From NCBI RefSeq assembly GCF_037154075.1, contig NZ_JBANRJ010000001.1, forward strand, positions 1,223,501 to 1,287,500: a DNA stretch of 64,000 nucleotides. The letters run 5' to 3'. How positions within the stretch are numbered: position 1 is the first letter of the stretch; each line of letters begins with the position of its first letter. The notes beneath the pieces are model-generated. The model was given only the letters and a program-made list of their open reading frames with translations, had not been told where the DNA came from and did no database searches. The DNA comes from Sphingobium aromaticiconvertens (lineage in GTDB: Bacteria > Pseudomonadota > Alphaproteobacteria > Sphingomonadales > Sphingomonadaceae). Positions 9,282-18,373 of this stretch are shown one piece after another. The position numbers were made by a program, and so were the translations under genes.

Positions 9282-9921
9282 GGAGCGCGTCCCAGGTCGC
9301 ACCATCGACCAGCTTGCCGTTGACGGTGAAGCCCGGTGTGCCCGTGATCTTCACCTGCTTCCAGGCTTCGTTGGTCATGGCGAGGATATGTTTCATCGCC
9401 GCCGGGTCACCGATGCACTGGTCCAGTTGCTGTGGAGTAAAACCGCGTTTGCCCATCAGCGTGTAGAGGCCGGTCTTCTGGCCGATGTCGCGCAGGGCCG
9501 GGATCTGTTCGGCAGGCTTGGTTCCCTGCGCGTCATACGCCTCGACCTGGGGCATCCAGCCATCCTGATTGGCGAACAGCGCTTCATGATTGCCAAAGAA
9601 GCGGGCCGTGCCGCCACAGCGCGCCAGCAGCGCGGCGGTCAGATCATATTTGTCGCGCACGGCGTTGCGCGCTTCCACGCTGACCTTGCCGCCCTTCACA
9701 TAGTCGGCCTTCAACGGCGCGCTCGCCTCGCCCACGAAATGGGCGCAATGGCTGCACGTATAGCTCACATATTCGACTATTTTGGTCGGTGCGGCCGGAT
9801 TGCCCATCCTGTGGCCGCCGATCGGGGAGAGGGCGACACGTGATGCCCAATCGATTGCGGGGGCCGCGACCAGCGCGACTGGTAGGGCAAGAAGAGCAAG
9901 GGGCAGAAGCAGCTTTTTCAT
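9253..9921 (-). CDS. DsbA-family thiol:disulfide oxidoreductase, periplasmic
   Basis: A 222-residue protein with a cleavable signal peptide (MKKLLLPLALLALPVALVAA), the redox motif CSHC in VSYTCSHCAHF and a cis-proline loop TGTPGFTVN. It is a paralogue of the lipoprotein encoded next, sharing the CSHC centre and the layout. The longer frame up to 10173 is rejected because it overlaps dciA and lacks a signal peptide. The start at 9921 is 46 bp from the dciA stop. It probably acts in periplasmic disulfide formation or isomerisation; the specific partner is not known. Confidence 0.87.
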   Translation of the reverse strand: MKKLLLPLALLALPVALVAAPAIDWASRVALSPIGGHRMGNPAAPTKIVEYVSYTCSHCAHFVGEASAPLKADYVKGGKVSVEARNAVRDKYDLTAALLARCGGTARFFGNHEALFANQDGWMPQVEAYDAQGTKPAEQIPALRDIGQKTGLYTLMGKRGFTPQQLDQCIGDPAAMKHILAMTNEAWKQVKITGTPGFTVNGKLVDGATWDALRAALPGGPK

Positions 9922-9967
9922 GGGAGGTCGTCCGCTAGAGGCTTGGGCATGAACGGGGGCCGAATGA

Positions 9968-10510
9968 TCAGCCGATCTTGGGCAGTCCGCTGGAATTGGC
10001 AAGCCCCTGCGCCAGCGATTCGAGCACCGCGCGCAATTCCGGGTCGCCAATGTCGCGCAGCGAATCGCCCAGTTCCACCGGCAGGGGTTTGAGGTTGCGG
10101 GGCGGGGGCCGCCGTTCGGGGCTGGTGGGTGTGATTTCGCCCTGTCGCATCGCCACTTTGGCGACCGCGGCATAGCCGAAGAAACGGTTCACCCGCTCGA
10201 TAATGTCGGGCAGCATATGCTGGACCATCGGCGCATGGCCACTCATCACCGTCAGTTGCAGCGTGCCGCCCGCCTTTTTCCCGACAGGGAAGCGGATCGA
10301 TTCGGGGCAGCTTATGTCGGAATAATTTTTCCCGACAATATCGGCCCAGCGTGTCACGATGCTTGACTGGACGAAGCCGAATTTGCGGAAGGCCGCCCGG
10401 CCAATTTCCGGCATAAGGTCGGCGATGGCGCGCGGTGCGCCGATACGCGGACGCTCTGCGGCGGCCCCCTTGCGGGTCGGCTTTTTCTTTGGGTCGGGGC
10501 GTTCCGTCAT
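9968..10510 (-). CDS. dciA: DUF721 / DciA-like protein
   Basis: A 180-residue protein with a basic N-terminal tail (MTERPDPKKKPTRKG) and a DUF721 domain containing RWADIVGKNYSDIS around residues 55-68 and a predicted beta-rich core after it. DUF721 proteins such as DciA load or assist the replicative helicase DnaB in bacteria that lack DnaC/DnaI. That role is known for the family and inferred here. It heads the minus-strand group that ends in smc and is divergent from mutY with only 26 bp between the start codons. Confidence 0.83.
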   Translation of the reverse strand: MTERPDPKKKPTRKGAAAERPRIGAPRAIADLMPEIGRAAFRKFGFVQSSIVTRWADIVGKNYSDISCPESIRFPVGKKAGGTLQLTVMSGHAPMVQHMLPDIIERVNRFFGYAAVAKVAMRQGEITPTSPERRPPPRNLKPLPVELGDSLRDIGDPELRAVLESLAQGLANSSGLPKIG

Positions 10511-10536
10511 GCGTTGCTTAATGGCATAGCGCGGCC

Positions 10537-11607
10537 ATGCCCGTCGAGACGCCCCGATCGAAAATAGCTGATCCGAACATAGCAGTAGATCTGCTCGCGC
10601 ATTATGACGTCCATGCCCGAACGCTGCCTTGGCGCGCGCAACCGGGCGCGAATGCCACCGATCCCTATCGGGTCTGGCTGTCGGAGGTGATGCTGCAGCA
10701 AACGACGGTGGCCGCCGTCCGCCCCTATTTTGAGGCCTTCACGCAGCGCTGGCCATCGGTCGAGTCGCTCGCCGCCGCACCCGACGCCGATGTCATGGCC
10801 GCATGGGCAGGCCTTGGCTATTATGCGCGGGCGCGTAATCTGCTGGCCTGCGCTCGCGCAGTAGCGGGCGAGCATGGCGGTGTCTTTCCCGATACGGAGG
10901 AAGGATTGCGCGCCTTGCCGGGGGTCGGCGTCTATACCGCCGCCGCCGTTGCGGCGATCGCCTTTGGTCGTCGTGCGGTCGTGGTCGATGCTAATGTGGA
11001 ACGGGTGGTCGCCCGGCTATTCGCGATTACGACGCCGATGCCAGCCGCGCGCACCGAAATTCGCGCCGCCACGGAGACGATCACGCCGGACGCGCGGGCA
11101 GGGGATTTCGCGCAGGCGATGATGGATCTGGGCGCGACCATCTGCACCGTGCGGGCGCCCGCCTGCGGCATATGTCCGCTGCGGCTCGATTGCGCGGCGG
11201 TCCGCACCGCCGATCCCGCCGCTTTTCCGGTGAAGGCGCCGAAAAAGGTCCGGCCCCATCGGCTGGGTCATGGCTGGTGGATGGAGCGCGACGGGAAATT
11301 GTGGCTGATCCGCCGCCCGGACAAGGGGCTGCTGGGCGGAATGCGCGCCTTGCCCTCGTCGGACTGGAGCGCCACGCCCGATGCCGCGCCGCCCCTGTCT
11401 GCCGACTGGAGAACCGTGGATCAGCCCATTTCCCACATCTTCACGCATTTCGCGCTGGCATTGACGGTCCATCATGCCCATCTGGATGGATCAGCCGATC
11501 CTGCGGGGGAAGGCGAATGGTGGCCGATCGACAGGCTGGGCGACGCGGGGCTTCCCACCCTGTTCCGCCGTGCAGCCGATGCCGTGATCGCCGACAGGAA
11601 AGGATGA
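10537..11607 (+). CDS. mutY: A/G-specific adenine glycosylase MutY
   Basis: A 356-residue base-excision repair glycosylase that removes adenine mispaired with 8-oxoguanine. Visible features in order are the catalytic-glutamate motif WLSEVMLQQTT (around residue 48), the helix-hairpin-helix LPGVGVYTAAAV, the catalytic aspartate in VVDANVERV, and an iron-sulfur loop with the spacing C-x6-C-x2-C-x5-C (starting CTVRAPACGIC). The C-terminal third is the NUDIX-like 8-oxoG recognition domain. All key residues are present. Its stop overlaps the nudC start, so repair and nucleotide-pool functions are coupled. Confidence 0.95.
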   Translation: MPVETPRSKIADPNIAVDLLAHYDVHARTLPWRAQPGANATDPYRVWLSEVMLQQTTVAAVRPYFEAFTQRWPSVESLAAAPDADVMAAWAGLGYYARARNLLACARAVAGEHGGVFPDTEEGLRALPGVGVYTAAAVAAIAFGRRAVVVDANVERVVARLFAITTPMPAARTEIRAATETITPDARAGDFAQAMMDLGATICTVRAPACGICPLRLDCAAVRTADPAAFPVKAPKKVRPHRLGHGWWMERDGKLWLIRRPDKGLLGGMRALPSSDWSATPDAAPPLSADWRTVDQPISHIFTHFALALTVHHAHLDGSADPAGEGEWWPIDRLGDAGLPTLFRRAADAVIADRKG

Positions 11608-12500
11608 GGATGCCGCATAGTCTGCCGGGCTTCGTGGGTGGGACGCTTGATCGTGCCGACCATGTCCGTACTAATCCGAACCTGCTGACCCAGGCCTTCG
11701 GCTATAGCAAGGCATGCCGATTGGTGCTGGAAGGACTGGAGCCGGTCGAGGCGAACGGCCTGCTTGCCACGCAGGCGCTGCCGCCCGGCGCGATGCTGGA
11801 TGACCATGTGCTGCTGGGGGTCGATGGCGACCGGCCGATCTTCGTGACCCTCGCCACCGACGTGCCCCACGCCGGGGCGCATTCGCCTGCCGTCTGGGCG
11901 CTTGCGGGGCATTTGCCGCCCGACCAGCTCGCCCTCTACGGCACGGCGCGCAGCCTGATCGACTGGCATGCGCGTCATGGCTTTTGTTCGACTTGCGGAT
12001 CGCCGACAACGCCCGCCAAGGGCGGCTGGCAGCGTAGTTGCGGCACTTGCAACGCAGAGCATTTTCCGCGTGTCGATCCCGTCACCATCATGCTGGCCGA
12101 GCATCAAGGGCGTATCCTGCTTGGCCGTCAGCCGCGTTTCCCGGCCGGTCGCTATTCCGCGTTGGCGGGCTTCGTCGAGCCGGGCGAGACGATCGAGGAA
12201 GCCGTCGCCCGCGAATTGTGGGAAGAGGCCGGGATTACCGTTCACTCGGTCCGCTATGTCATGAGCCAGCCCTGGCCCTTCCCTTCCTCGCTAATGATCG
12301 CTTGCATCGCGCAGACAGATGACGACGCGCTGACGCTGGACCAGACCGAGATTGAGGACGCCTTCTGGTGCGATGCGGCAGGGGTGCGCGCGGCGCTGGC
12401 CGGTGCGCCGGACGCGCCTTTCATTGCGCCGCCACCGATGGCGGTCGCCTATCATCTGCTGACCCACTGGCTGGAACGGATCGACGGAGTCAGCGAATGA
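11604..12500 (+). CDS. nudC: NAD(+) diphosphatase / decapping Nudix hydrolase NudC
   Basis: A 298-residue Nudix hydrolase. A zinc ribbon (CSTCG ... CGTC, around residues 132-152) precedes the Nudix box GFVEPGETIEEAVARELWEE. This is followed by the NudC-specific SQPWPFPSSLM array. The family cleaves NAD(H) and removes NAD caps from RNA 5' ends. The frame reaches much further upstream inside mutY, but the ATG at 11604 gives a 4-base ATGA overlap with the mutY stop. A second ATG two codons later (11610) is an alternative start. Confidence 0.93.
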   Translation: MRMPHSLPGFVGGTLDRADHVRTNPNLLTQAFGYSKACRLVLEGLEPVEANGLLATQALPPGAMLDDHVLLGVDGDRPIFVTLATDVPHAGAHSPAVWALAGHLPPDQLALYGTARSLIDWHARHGFCSTCGSPTTPAKGGWQRSCGTCNAEHFPRVDPVTIMLAEHQGRILLGRQPRFPAGRYSALAGFVEPGETIEEAVARELWEEAGITVHSVRYVMSQPWPFPSSLMIACIAQTDDDALTLDQTEIEDAFWCDAAGVRAALAGAPDAPFIAPPPMAVAYHLLTHWLERIDGVSE

Positions 12501-12575
12501 TGTGTGCATTGCACCCCCGATCTCCAGCGCGTAAGGCGCTGGGCCTTCCCACGCCCAAGGATATAATGACCCGCC

Positions 12576-13928
12576 ATGCTCAGCCTTGAAGACGCACAGC
12601 AACGCGCCGAAGATTTGGTCGGCGCAGCGCGCAAGGCAGGCGCGGATGCGGCCGACGCCCTCTATGTCTGCAACGCCTCCACCAATGTGTCGGTGCGCCT
12701 TGGCCAGTTGGAGGATGTCGAACGGTCGGAAGGCGAGGAAATCGGCCTGCGCGTCTTCGTCGGCCAGCGCTCTGCGACTATTTCGGCGTCCGACATGAAC
12801 CCGGTCACGCTGGCGACGCTGGTCGACCGCTGCGTGGCGATGGCGCGGGAGGCGCCCGAAGATCCCTATGCGGGCCTTGCGCCCGAAGACCGGCTGATGC
12901 GCAAACGCGCCAGCGGCCTGGGACTGGATCTGGCCGACGAAGAAGAGCCGGAGCCTGCGACCCTGCGCGAGCGGGCGATGATCGCGGAGGATGCGGCGCG
13001 CGGCGTGCCCGGCATCACCAACAGCGAAGGCGGCGGCGCGTCGAATGGGCGCAGTCAGATCGCGCTTGTCACCAGCCATGGTTTTGCGGGCAGCTATGCC
13101 GCGACCTCGCATTCTACCTATGCGAGCGTGCTCGCGGGCACCGGCTCGGACATGCAGCGTGACTATGCCAGCCATTCGGTGCGGCATCTGGAAGATCTGG
13201 ACGACCCCGAGGCGATCGGCGTGCGTGCGGGCCAGCGCGCTGTCTCTCGGCTCAACCCGGTCAAGGTGCCCAGCGGGGTCATGCCGGTCGTGTTCGATCC
13301 GCGCGTAGGATCGGGGCTGGTCGGTCATCTCATCAGCGGTATCGTCGGCCCGGCCATCGCCCGCCGGTCGAGCTTCCTGCTCGACAGTCTGGGCGAGGCG
13401 TTGTTCGACGCCAGCGTCACCATCATCGACAATCCATTGCTGGTCCGTGGTCTGCGCTCCCGCCCATTCGATGGCGAAGGCCTGCCGACCGAGCGTCGCG
13501 CGCTTATCGAGATGGGTGTGCTGACGGGCTGGCTGATGGACAGCGCCTCGGCCCGCCAACTGGGTCTGGAGCCCACGGGCCATGCCAGTCGCGGGACCAG
13601 CGGTGCGCCCGGTGCGGGGATCACCAACGTCCATATGGAACCGGGCACGATCAGTCCGGGCGAGTTGATGGCCGATGTCAAGCACGGCCTCTACGTTACC
13701 GAACTGATCGGCATGGGCGTTAATACCGTTACCGGCGATTATAGTCGGGGGGCGTCCGGCTTCCTCATTGAAAATGGCGCGGTGGTGCAGGCGGTGTCGG
13801 AAATCACCATCGCCGGCTCACTCAAGGAGATGTTCCGCAATCTGGTGCCCGCAAGCGACCTTTCCTTCCGCTATGCGATGAATGTACCGACGCTGCGGAT
13901 CGACGGGATGACCATTGCCGGGGCCTGA
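12576..13928 (+). CDS. pmbA: TldD/PmbA family protein (PmbA/TldE-like)
   Basis: A 450-residue protein of the TldD/PmbA family, whose members form a heterodimeric protease that trims unfolded peptides such as microcin precursors and degrades antitoxins. The length and the segments EGEEIGLRVFVGQRSATIS (around residue 50) and RGTSGAPGAGITNVHMEPG (around 330) fit the PmbA (TldE) half, which lacks the zinc site of TldD. No tldD partner lies in this window. A hairpin (arms 12524-12530 and 12536-12542) sits in the 75-bp gap after nudC. Confidence 0.88.
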   Translation: MLSLEDAQQRAEDLVGAARKAGADAADALYVCNASTNVSVRLGQLEDVERSEGEEIGLRVFVGQRSATISASDMNPVTLATLVDRCVAMAREAPEDPYAGLAPEDRLMRKRASGLGLDLADEEEPEPATLRERAMIAEDAARGVPGITNSEGGGASNGRSQIALVTSHGFAGSYAATSHSTYASVLAGTGSDMQRDYASHSVRHLEDLDDPEAIGVRAGQRAVSRLNPVKVPSGVMPVVFDPRVGSGLVGHLISGIVGPAIARRSSFLLDSLGEALFDASVTIIDNPLLVRGLRSRPFDGEGLPTERRALIEMGVLTGWLMDSASARQLGLEPTGHASRGTSGAPGAGITNVHMEPGTISPGELMADVKHGLYVTELIGMGVNTVTGDYSRGASGFLIENGAVVQAVSEITIAGSLKEMFRNLVPASDLSFRYAMNVPTLRIDGMTIAGA

Positions 13929-14712
13929 TGCCCAACTGCGCGCGATGGTTGCCGCTGTCTCGGAGGCTGCGGACCATGCCCTGACGCTGTGGGCGGGGGG
14001 CGAGACGACCGTGCGGCGCTGGGAAAAGACCCCCGGCGAAATGGTGTGCGAGGCGGATCTGGAGGTGAATACGCTGCTGCGCGAGCGGTTGTCCGCCATC
14101 GATCCGGAGGCGGGCTGGCTGTCGGAAGAGACCGCTGACACCGTGCATCGCCTGGACCTGCCACGCGTCTGGGTGGTCGATCCGATCGACGGCACGCGCG
14201 ATTATCTGCGCGGGCGGGCGGGTTGGGCGGTGTCGGTCGCGCTGGTTGAGGAGGGACGCGTGCGCCTGGCTGTGCTTGCCGCGCCTGCGCGTAACGAATT
14301 GTGGATCGCGCAGGCGGGGCAGGGTGCGACACGCAACGGTCGACCGCTCATCGCCAGCAGTCGCATGGCGCTGCCCGGCGCGCGCGTTCCGGCCGACCAG
14401 TTGCCTCGCGTCGACAGCGATCTGGTCGCTGTGGAAAAGCCCAACAGCATTGCGCTGCGCATGGCGATGGTTGCGGCGGATGACGCCGACCTGGTTGCCA
14501 CCATCCGCTGGGGCAATGAGTGGGACATTGCGGCGGCGGCTCTGATCGCATGGGAGGCCGGTGCCCGCGTTACCGATGCGCTGGGCGCACCGCTGGCGTT
14601 CAACCGGCCAAAGCCCACCGCCTTTGGCATATTATGCTGCGCGCCCGGCATTCATGCCGCCGCCGTCGAACGGCTGGAAGGCCGCACGCGGGATTTGCTG
14701 AAGCGCGAATAG
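13915..14712 (+). CDS. Inositol monophosphatase family phosphatase
   Basis: A 265-residue Mg2+-dependent phosphatase of the FIG superfamily. The metal-binding signature WVVDPIDGTRDYL (around residues 83-95) and the upstream WLSEET (around 68) are intact, as is the C-terminal GNEWDIAAAALIAWEAGA motif. Relatives hydrolyse inositol phosphates, histidinol phosphate or 3'-phosphoadenosine 5'-phosphate (CysQ); the sequence alone does not decide. The start taken is TTG at 13915, overlapping pmbA by 14 bp; ATG at 13945 is the alternative and would remove ten residues. It is the last gene of the mutY run. Confidence 0.85.
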   Translation: MPGPDAQLRAMVAAVSEAADHALTLWAGGETTVRRWEKTPGEMVCEADLEVNTLLRERLSAIDPEAGWLSEETADTVHRLDLPRVWVVDPIDGTRDYLRGRAGWAVSVALVEEGRVRLAVLAAPARNELWIAQAGQGATRNGRPLIASSRMALPGARVPADQLPRVDSDLVAVEKPNSIALRMAMVAADDADLVATIRWGNEWDIAAAALIAWEAGARVTDALGAPLAFNRPKPTAFGILCCAPGIHAAAVERLEGRTRDLLKRE

Positions 14713-14717
14713 CCGGT

Positions 14718-15275
14718 TTACAGCTTGCCGTATTTGGCCTCGAACCCAGCGACATCGCCTGCGGCCAGATATTTGGCCTGATCTACCCACTGGTCGCGGA
14801 CCGGGCGGCCCTTGAAAGAGCCAAGCTGCGCGTCGATCGTGGCGATATCCGTGTCGGTCCAGGCGGCGATCTGGGCGAAGCGAGTCACGCCCAGCGTGAT
14901 GAGCTGGGTCTTCAGCTTTGGACCTACGCCCTTCAATCGGGCCAGGTCATCTTCGCTCGTCTCTGCCACGATGGCTGCGGGCGATGGCGCGACCGGCGCA
15001 GCTTCGACCGGAGCGACGGGCGGCGGCGGGGCAACCGCAACCGGGATCTGCTCCACCACTACAGGCTTTGGCGCCACAGGCTCTGGCGTAACCGGCTCAA
15101 CGGCTATCGGCTCGGGCGCGATTGCTGCGGCGGGTAAGGGGCTGGTTTCGATCGTCTTTTCGACCTTGGCAGGTGCATTGTCCTTCGAACGTCCCGACAA
15201 CAGGAAAATAAGTCCGATGAGGATCAGCAGCGCGATCAGCAGCCACAGCCCATAGTCCGCGAAAAATTCCTGCAT
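14718..15275 (-). CDS. Membrane-anchored protein with C-terminal helix-hairpin-helix domain
   Basis: A 185-residue protein of unknown function. A single N-terminal transmembrane helix (LWLLIALLILIGLIFLL, around residues 8-25) is followed by an Ala/Pro/Val-rich linker of about 80 residues. The C-terminal domain contains LKGVGPKLKTQLITLG and FKGRPVRDQWVDQAKYLA. This C-terminal block resembles the helical domain fused to NuoE-type complex I subunits and some ribosomal proteins in alphaproteobacteria. The start is ATG 15275, seven bases after a GGAGGG Shine-Dalgarno; the longer frame has only a TTG. It converges on the phosphatase gene. Confidence 0.75.
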   Translation of the reverse strand: MQEFFADYGLWLLIALLILIGLIFLLSGRSKDNAPAKVEKTIETSPLPAAAIAPEPIAVEPVTPEPVAPKPVVVEQIPVAVAPPPPVAPVEAAPVAPSPAAIVAETSEDDLARLKGVGPKLKTQLITLGVTRFAQIAAWTDTDIATIDAQLGSFKGRPVRDQWVDQAKYLAAGDVAGFEAKYGKL

Positions 15276-15337
15276 CCGTCCCTCCATTGACTTGTTGCCG
15301 GTCAATCTAGGCGTGAATATCCGTCGATACTACCCCT

Positions 15338-16615
15338 TCAGCCGCGTTCGCGCGCGACTTCGCGCCAGCCAATGTCGCGACGGCAGAAGCCGGTGGGGAA
15401 ATCGATCGTATCGACAGCCGTATAGGCAGCCGCCTGCGCTTCGCCGACGCTGGCCCCGGTCGCCGTGACATTAAGCACGCGTCCGCCGTTCGCCACGATC
15501 GCGCCGCCCGTATCGCTGGTCCCGGCATGAAAGACCTTGGCCCCCATCGCATCGGCGGCGGCAATGCCGTTGATCGCGCCGCCCTTTTCCGGCGTGCCGG
15601 GATAGCCGTTTGCCGCCATCACCACGGTCAGGGCGGTGCGATCCGCCAACGTGACCGGCCCTTCGTCCGCCAGCCGTCCCTCGGCCACGCTGAGCAGCAG
15701 TGCGGCGAGATCACCGTCGAAGCGCATCATCAGCACCTGGCATTCGGGATCGCCGAAACGGGCATTATATTCGATCAGCTTGGGGCCTTCATCAGTCAGC
15801 ATCAGGCCCGCGTACAGCACCCCCGAATAGGGCATGCCCTCGGCCCGCATCGTGTCCACGGTCGGCTTGATGATCCGTTCGATCACATCGGCTTCCAGCG
15901 CCGCCGTCAGCACCCGTGCGGGACTATAGGCACCCATGCCGCCGGTATTGGGACCGGTATCGCCGTCGCCCACCCGCTTGTGATCCTGGGCCGAGCCGAA
16001 CGGCAGAATGGCGGTGCCGTCGGTCAGGGCGAAGAAGCTCGCTTCCTCGCCGGTCATAAACTCCTCGATCACCACTTCCTCGCCCGCGGCGCCGAAGCTG
16101 CCGGAGAACATGGTGTCGAGCGCCGTTTCCGCTTCCTCGCGCGTTTCGGCGATAATGACGCCCTTGCCCGCCGCCAGCCCGTCGGCCTTGATAACCACGG
16201 GCAGCGCGAAATCATTCAGCGCGGCAACGGCGCCGTCCTTGCTTGTTACCCGTTCATAGGCGGCGGTGGGGATGTTCGCGCGCTTGCATAGATCCTTGGT
16301 GAAGCCCTTTGAGCCTTCCAGTTGCGCAGCCTTCTTGTTGGGGCCGAATACCGGCACGCCCATGGTGCGTAGATTGTCGGCAAGGCCATCGACCAGCGGC
16401 GCTTCCGGCCCAATGACGACCAGCCCGATCGAATGGCGGATGCAAAAGTCCAGTACGGTGCGGTGATCGGTCGGATCGAGGTCGACCAGTTCGGCATGCT
16501 GCGCTATGCCCGGATTGCCCGGCGCGGCATAAAGGGTGGAAAGCATCGGCGATTGCGCCAGTTTCCATGCCAACGCATGTTCACGGCCACCGCCGCCAAG
16601 CAGAAGGATATTCAT
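15338..16615 (-). CDS. purD: Phosphoribosylamine-glycine ligase PurD
   Basis: A 425-residue ATP-grasp enzyme that joins glycine to phosphoribosylamine in the second step of purine synthesis. The N-terminus [19 protein letters not shown] is the family hallmark. The ATP-grasp domain includes [14 protein letters not shown] (around residue 140) and [23 protein letters not shown] is split around 275. The start is set at ATG 16615 from the conserved N-terminus; an ATG three codons upstream (16624) is also possible. The divergent xseA start is only 7 bp away. Confidence 0.96.
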   Translation of the reverse strand: MNILLLGGGGREHALAWKLAQSPMLSTLYAAPGNPGIAQHAELVDLDPTDHRTVLDFCIRHSIGLVVIGPEAPLVDGLADNLRTMGVPVFGPNKKAAQLEGSKGFTKDLCKRANIPTAAYERVTSKDGAVAALNDFALPVVIKADGLAAGKGVIIAETREEAETALDTMFSGSFGAAGEEVVIEEFMTGEEASFFALTDGTAILPFGSAQDHKRVGDGDTGPNTGGMGAYSPARVLTAALEADVIERIIKPTVDTMRAEGMPYSGVLYAGLMLTDEGPKLIEYNARFGDPECQVLMMRFDGDLAALLLSVAEGRLADEGPVTLADRTALTVVMAANGYPGTPEKGGAINGIAAADAMGAKVFHAGTSDTGGAIVANGGRVLNVTATGASVGEAQAAAYTAVDTIDFPTGFCRRDIGWREVARERG

Positions 16616-16622
16616 TTCGGCC

Positions 16623-18113
16623 ATGTCCCCGGAGTTTGACGCTGGTTACGACGTTTCGGGCCGCCTGTTAGCGGAGGATCGCGCGGGCGACAACGCGCCG
16701 CCGCTCAGTGTGAGCGAATTGTCTGGATTATTGAAGCGCACGGTCGAGGATCGGTTCGGCCATGTACGCCTGCGCGGCGAGATTTCGGGGTTCAAGCGCG
16801 CGGCCTCGGGCCACCTTTATCTCGCGCTGAAGGATGACAATGCCGTCATCGACGGGGTGATGTGGAAGGGCGGGGCCGGTCGGCTGGCCTTTTCGCCGCA
16901 GGATGGGGTGGAGGTGATCGCCACCGGCAAGCTCACCACCTATCCGGGCCGTTCCAAATATCAGATCGTGATCGAGCGGATGGAACTGGCGGGCGAGGGC
17001 GCGCTGATGGCACTCCTCGAAAAGCTCAAGGCGAAGCTGGCGGCCGAAGGGCTGTTTGCGCCGGATCGCAAGCGCCGCCTGCCTTTTTTGCCGCGTACCA
17101 TCGGCGTCGTTACCTCGCCCACGGGCGCAGTGATTCGCGATATCCTTCATCGGCTGGCGGATCGCTGTCCAACCAATGTCCTGCTCTGGCCGGTGCTGGT
17201 GCAGGGCGAGGGGGCGGCGGCCCAGGTGGCGCGTGCGGTGCGGGGTTTTTCCGCGATGCCCGCCGAAGGCCCATTACCGCGCCCCGATCTTGTGATTGTT
17301 GCACGCGGTGGTGGCTCGATCGAGGATCTGTGGTCTTTCAACGAGGAGATCGTGGTCCGCGCCGTGGCGGAATGCAGCATTCCGACCATCTCCGCCGTAG
17401 GGCATGAAACCGATACGACGCTGTGCGACTATGCGGCGGACGTGCGCGCGCCTACCCCGACTGCCGCTGCGGAAATGGCGGTGCCGGTGCGCGCCGACCT
17501 GCTGGCGATGCTGGCCGAGCAGCGGCTGCGGATGGACCGCGCGGTCAGGCGCGGCGCGGGGCAAGCGCGCGAGCGGCTGGACATGCAGGCGCGGTTGATG
17601 CCGACCCCGGACATGCTGCTGGCGCCCCAGCGGCAAAAGGCGGACGATTTGTCCGACCGGTTGGGCCGGGGGCTGACTCATCGTGTGGCGGTGGCGCGGG
17701 CCGCTCTGGCCGACAAGGCTGGTGCATTGCGTCCGGCATTGCTGCGTCAGCATCTACAGCGCGCGGGCGAGCGGCTGGACCGGTTGCGGCCACGGCCAGA
17801 TTATCTGACGCGGCGGCTGGATGAATCGAGTGTAGCGCTCGACCGGCTTTCGCGGTTGCTGGCCTCGCTCAATCCTGATCTGCCGTTAAAGCGTGGCTAT
17901 GCGCTGGTCATGGCGGGCGATCGGGTCGTGCGTGACACAGGGGCCGCACGGGCGGCGGGCATAGTGACGTTGCGCTTTGCCGACGGCATGGTTGCGGCGC
18001 AGGTTGGTGAAAATCTTGAGAAAGCCGCCCCGGACAATATATCCGGTAAGGAGAAGCCAGCGCGCAAGCTACGCCCGTCGCCGGAAGGGCGGCAGGAAGA
18101 CCTGTTTTCCTGA
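16623..18113 (+). CDS. xseA: Exodeoxyribonuclease VII large subunit XseA
   Basis: A 496-residue large subunit of the single-strand-specific exonuclease VII. An N-terminal OB fold ([18 protein letters not shown] through [16 protein letters not shown]) is followed by the catalytic domain with [26 protein letters not shown] and [15 protein letters not shown], all family signatures. A long coiled-coil region and a C-terminal segment with LKRGYALV complete it. The start at ATG 16623 is chosen to begin just before the conserved region; upstream sequence is purD on the other strand. No small subunit XseB gene is adjacent. Confidence 0.95.
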   Translation: MSPEFDAGYDVSGRLLAEDRAGDNAPPLSVSELSGLLKRTVEDRFGHVRLRGEISGFKRAASGHLYLALKDDNAVIDGVMWKGGAGRLAFSPQDGVEVIATGKLTTYPGRSKYQIVIERMELAGEGALMALLEKLKAKLAAEGLFAPDRKRRLPFLPRTIGVVTSPTGAVIRDILHRLADRCPTNVLLWPVLVQGEGAAAQVARAVRGFSAMPAEGPLPRPDLVIVARGGGSIEDLWSFNEEIVVRAVAECSIPTISAVGHETDTTLCDYAADVRAPTPTAAAEMAVPVRADLLAMLAEQRLRMDRAVRRGAGQARERLDMQARLMPTPDMLLAPQRQKADDLSDRLGRGLTHRVAVARAALADKAGALRPALLRQHLQRAGERLDRLRPRPDYLTRRLDESSVALDRLSRLLASLNPDLPLKRGYALVMAGDRVVRDTGAARAAGIVTLRFADGMVAAQVGENLEKAAPDNISGKEKPARKLRPSPEGRQEDLFS

Positions 18114-18154
18114 CGCGCCACTTCGCCAGACCTATTTACCCGAAAGTTGTTCCG

Positions 18155-18373
18155 ATGCTGATGTCCAACCGCGATCGCCCCGCCCGGCTCCACTATATGG
18201 CCTATAGTTTTCGCGTTCTCGCGCCCGGCGACCATGTTCTGTGCGCTGTCACTGGTCGGAAAATCCCGTTGGAAGATCTGCGCTACTGGAGCATTGCCCG
18301 GCAGGAACCCTATGCCAGCGCCGAAATCTCGACCGAGGCGCAGCTAAAGGCAGAGGGCGCACGGGCGCGATGA
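18155..18373 (+). CDS. DUF2093 domain-containing small protein
   Basis: A 72-residue protein matching the DUF2093 pattern: a short N-terminus, MAYSFRVLAPGDHVLCAV, TGRKIPLEDLRYWSI and a charged C-terminal tail. The family is confined to alphaproteobacteria and has no known function. It lies 41 bp after xseA and overlaps the start of the M23 peptidase by 4 bases (ATGA), so all three may be one transcript. The start may be ATG 18155 or the next in-frame ATG at 18161. A single cysteine is present, so a zinc site is unlikely. Confidence 0.85.
   Translation: MLMSNRDRPARLHYMAYSFRVLAPGDHVLCAVTGRKIPLEDLRYWSIARQEPYASAEISTEAQLKAEGARAR

Noticed and set aside
12562..12567. TATAAT just ahead of the pmbA ATG, which would give a leaderless transcript
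   Set aside because: No -35-like element at 16-18 bp spacing; the match is probably chance within an operon gap.
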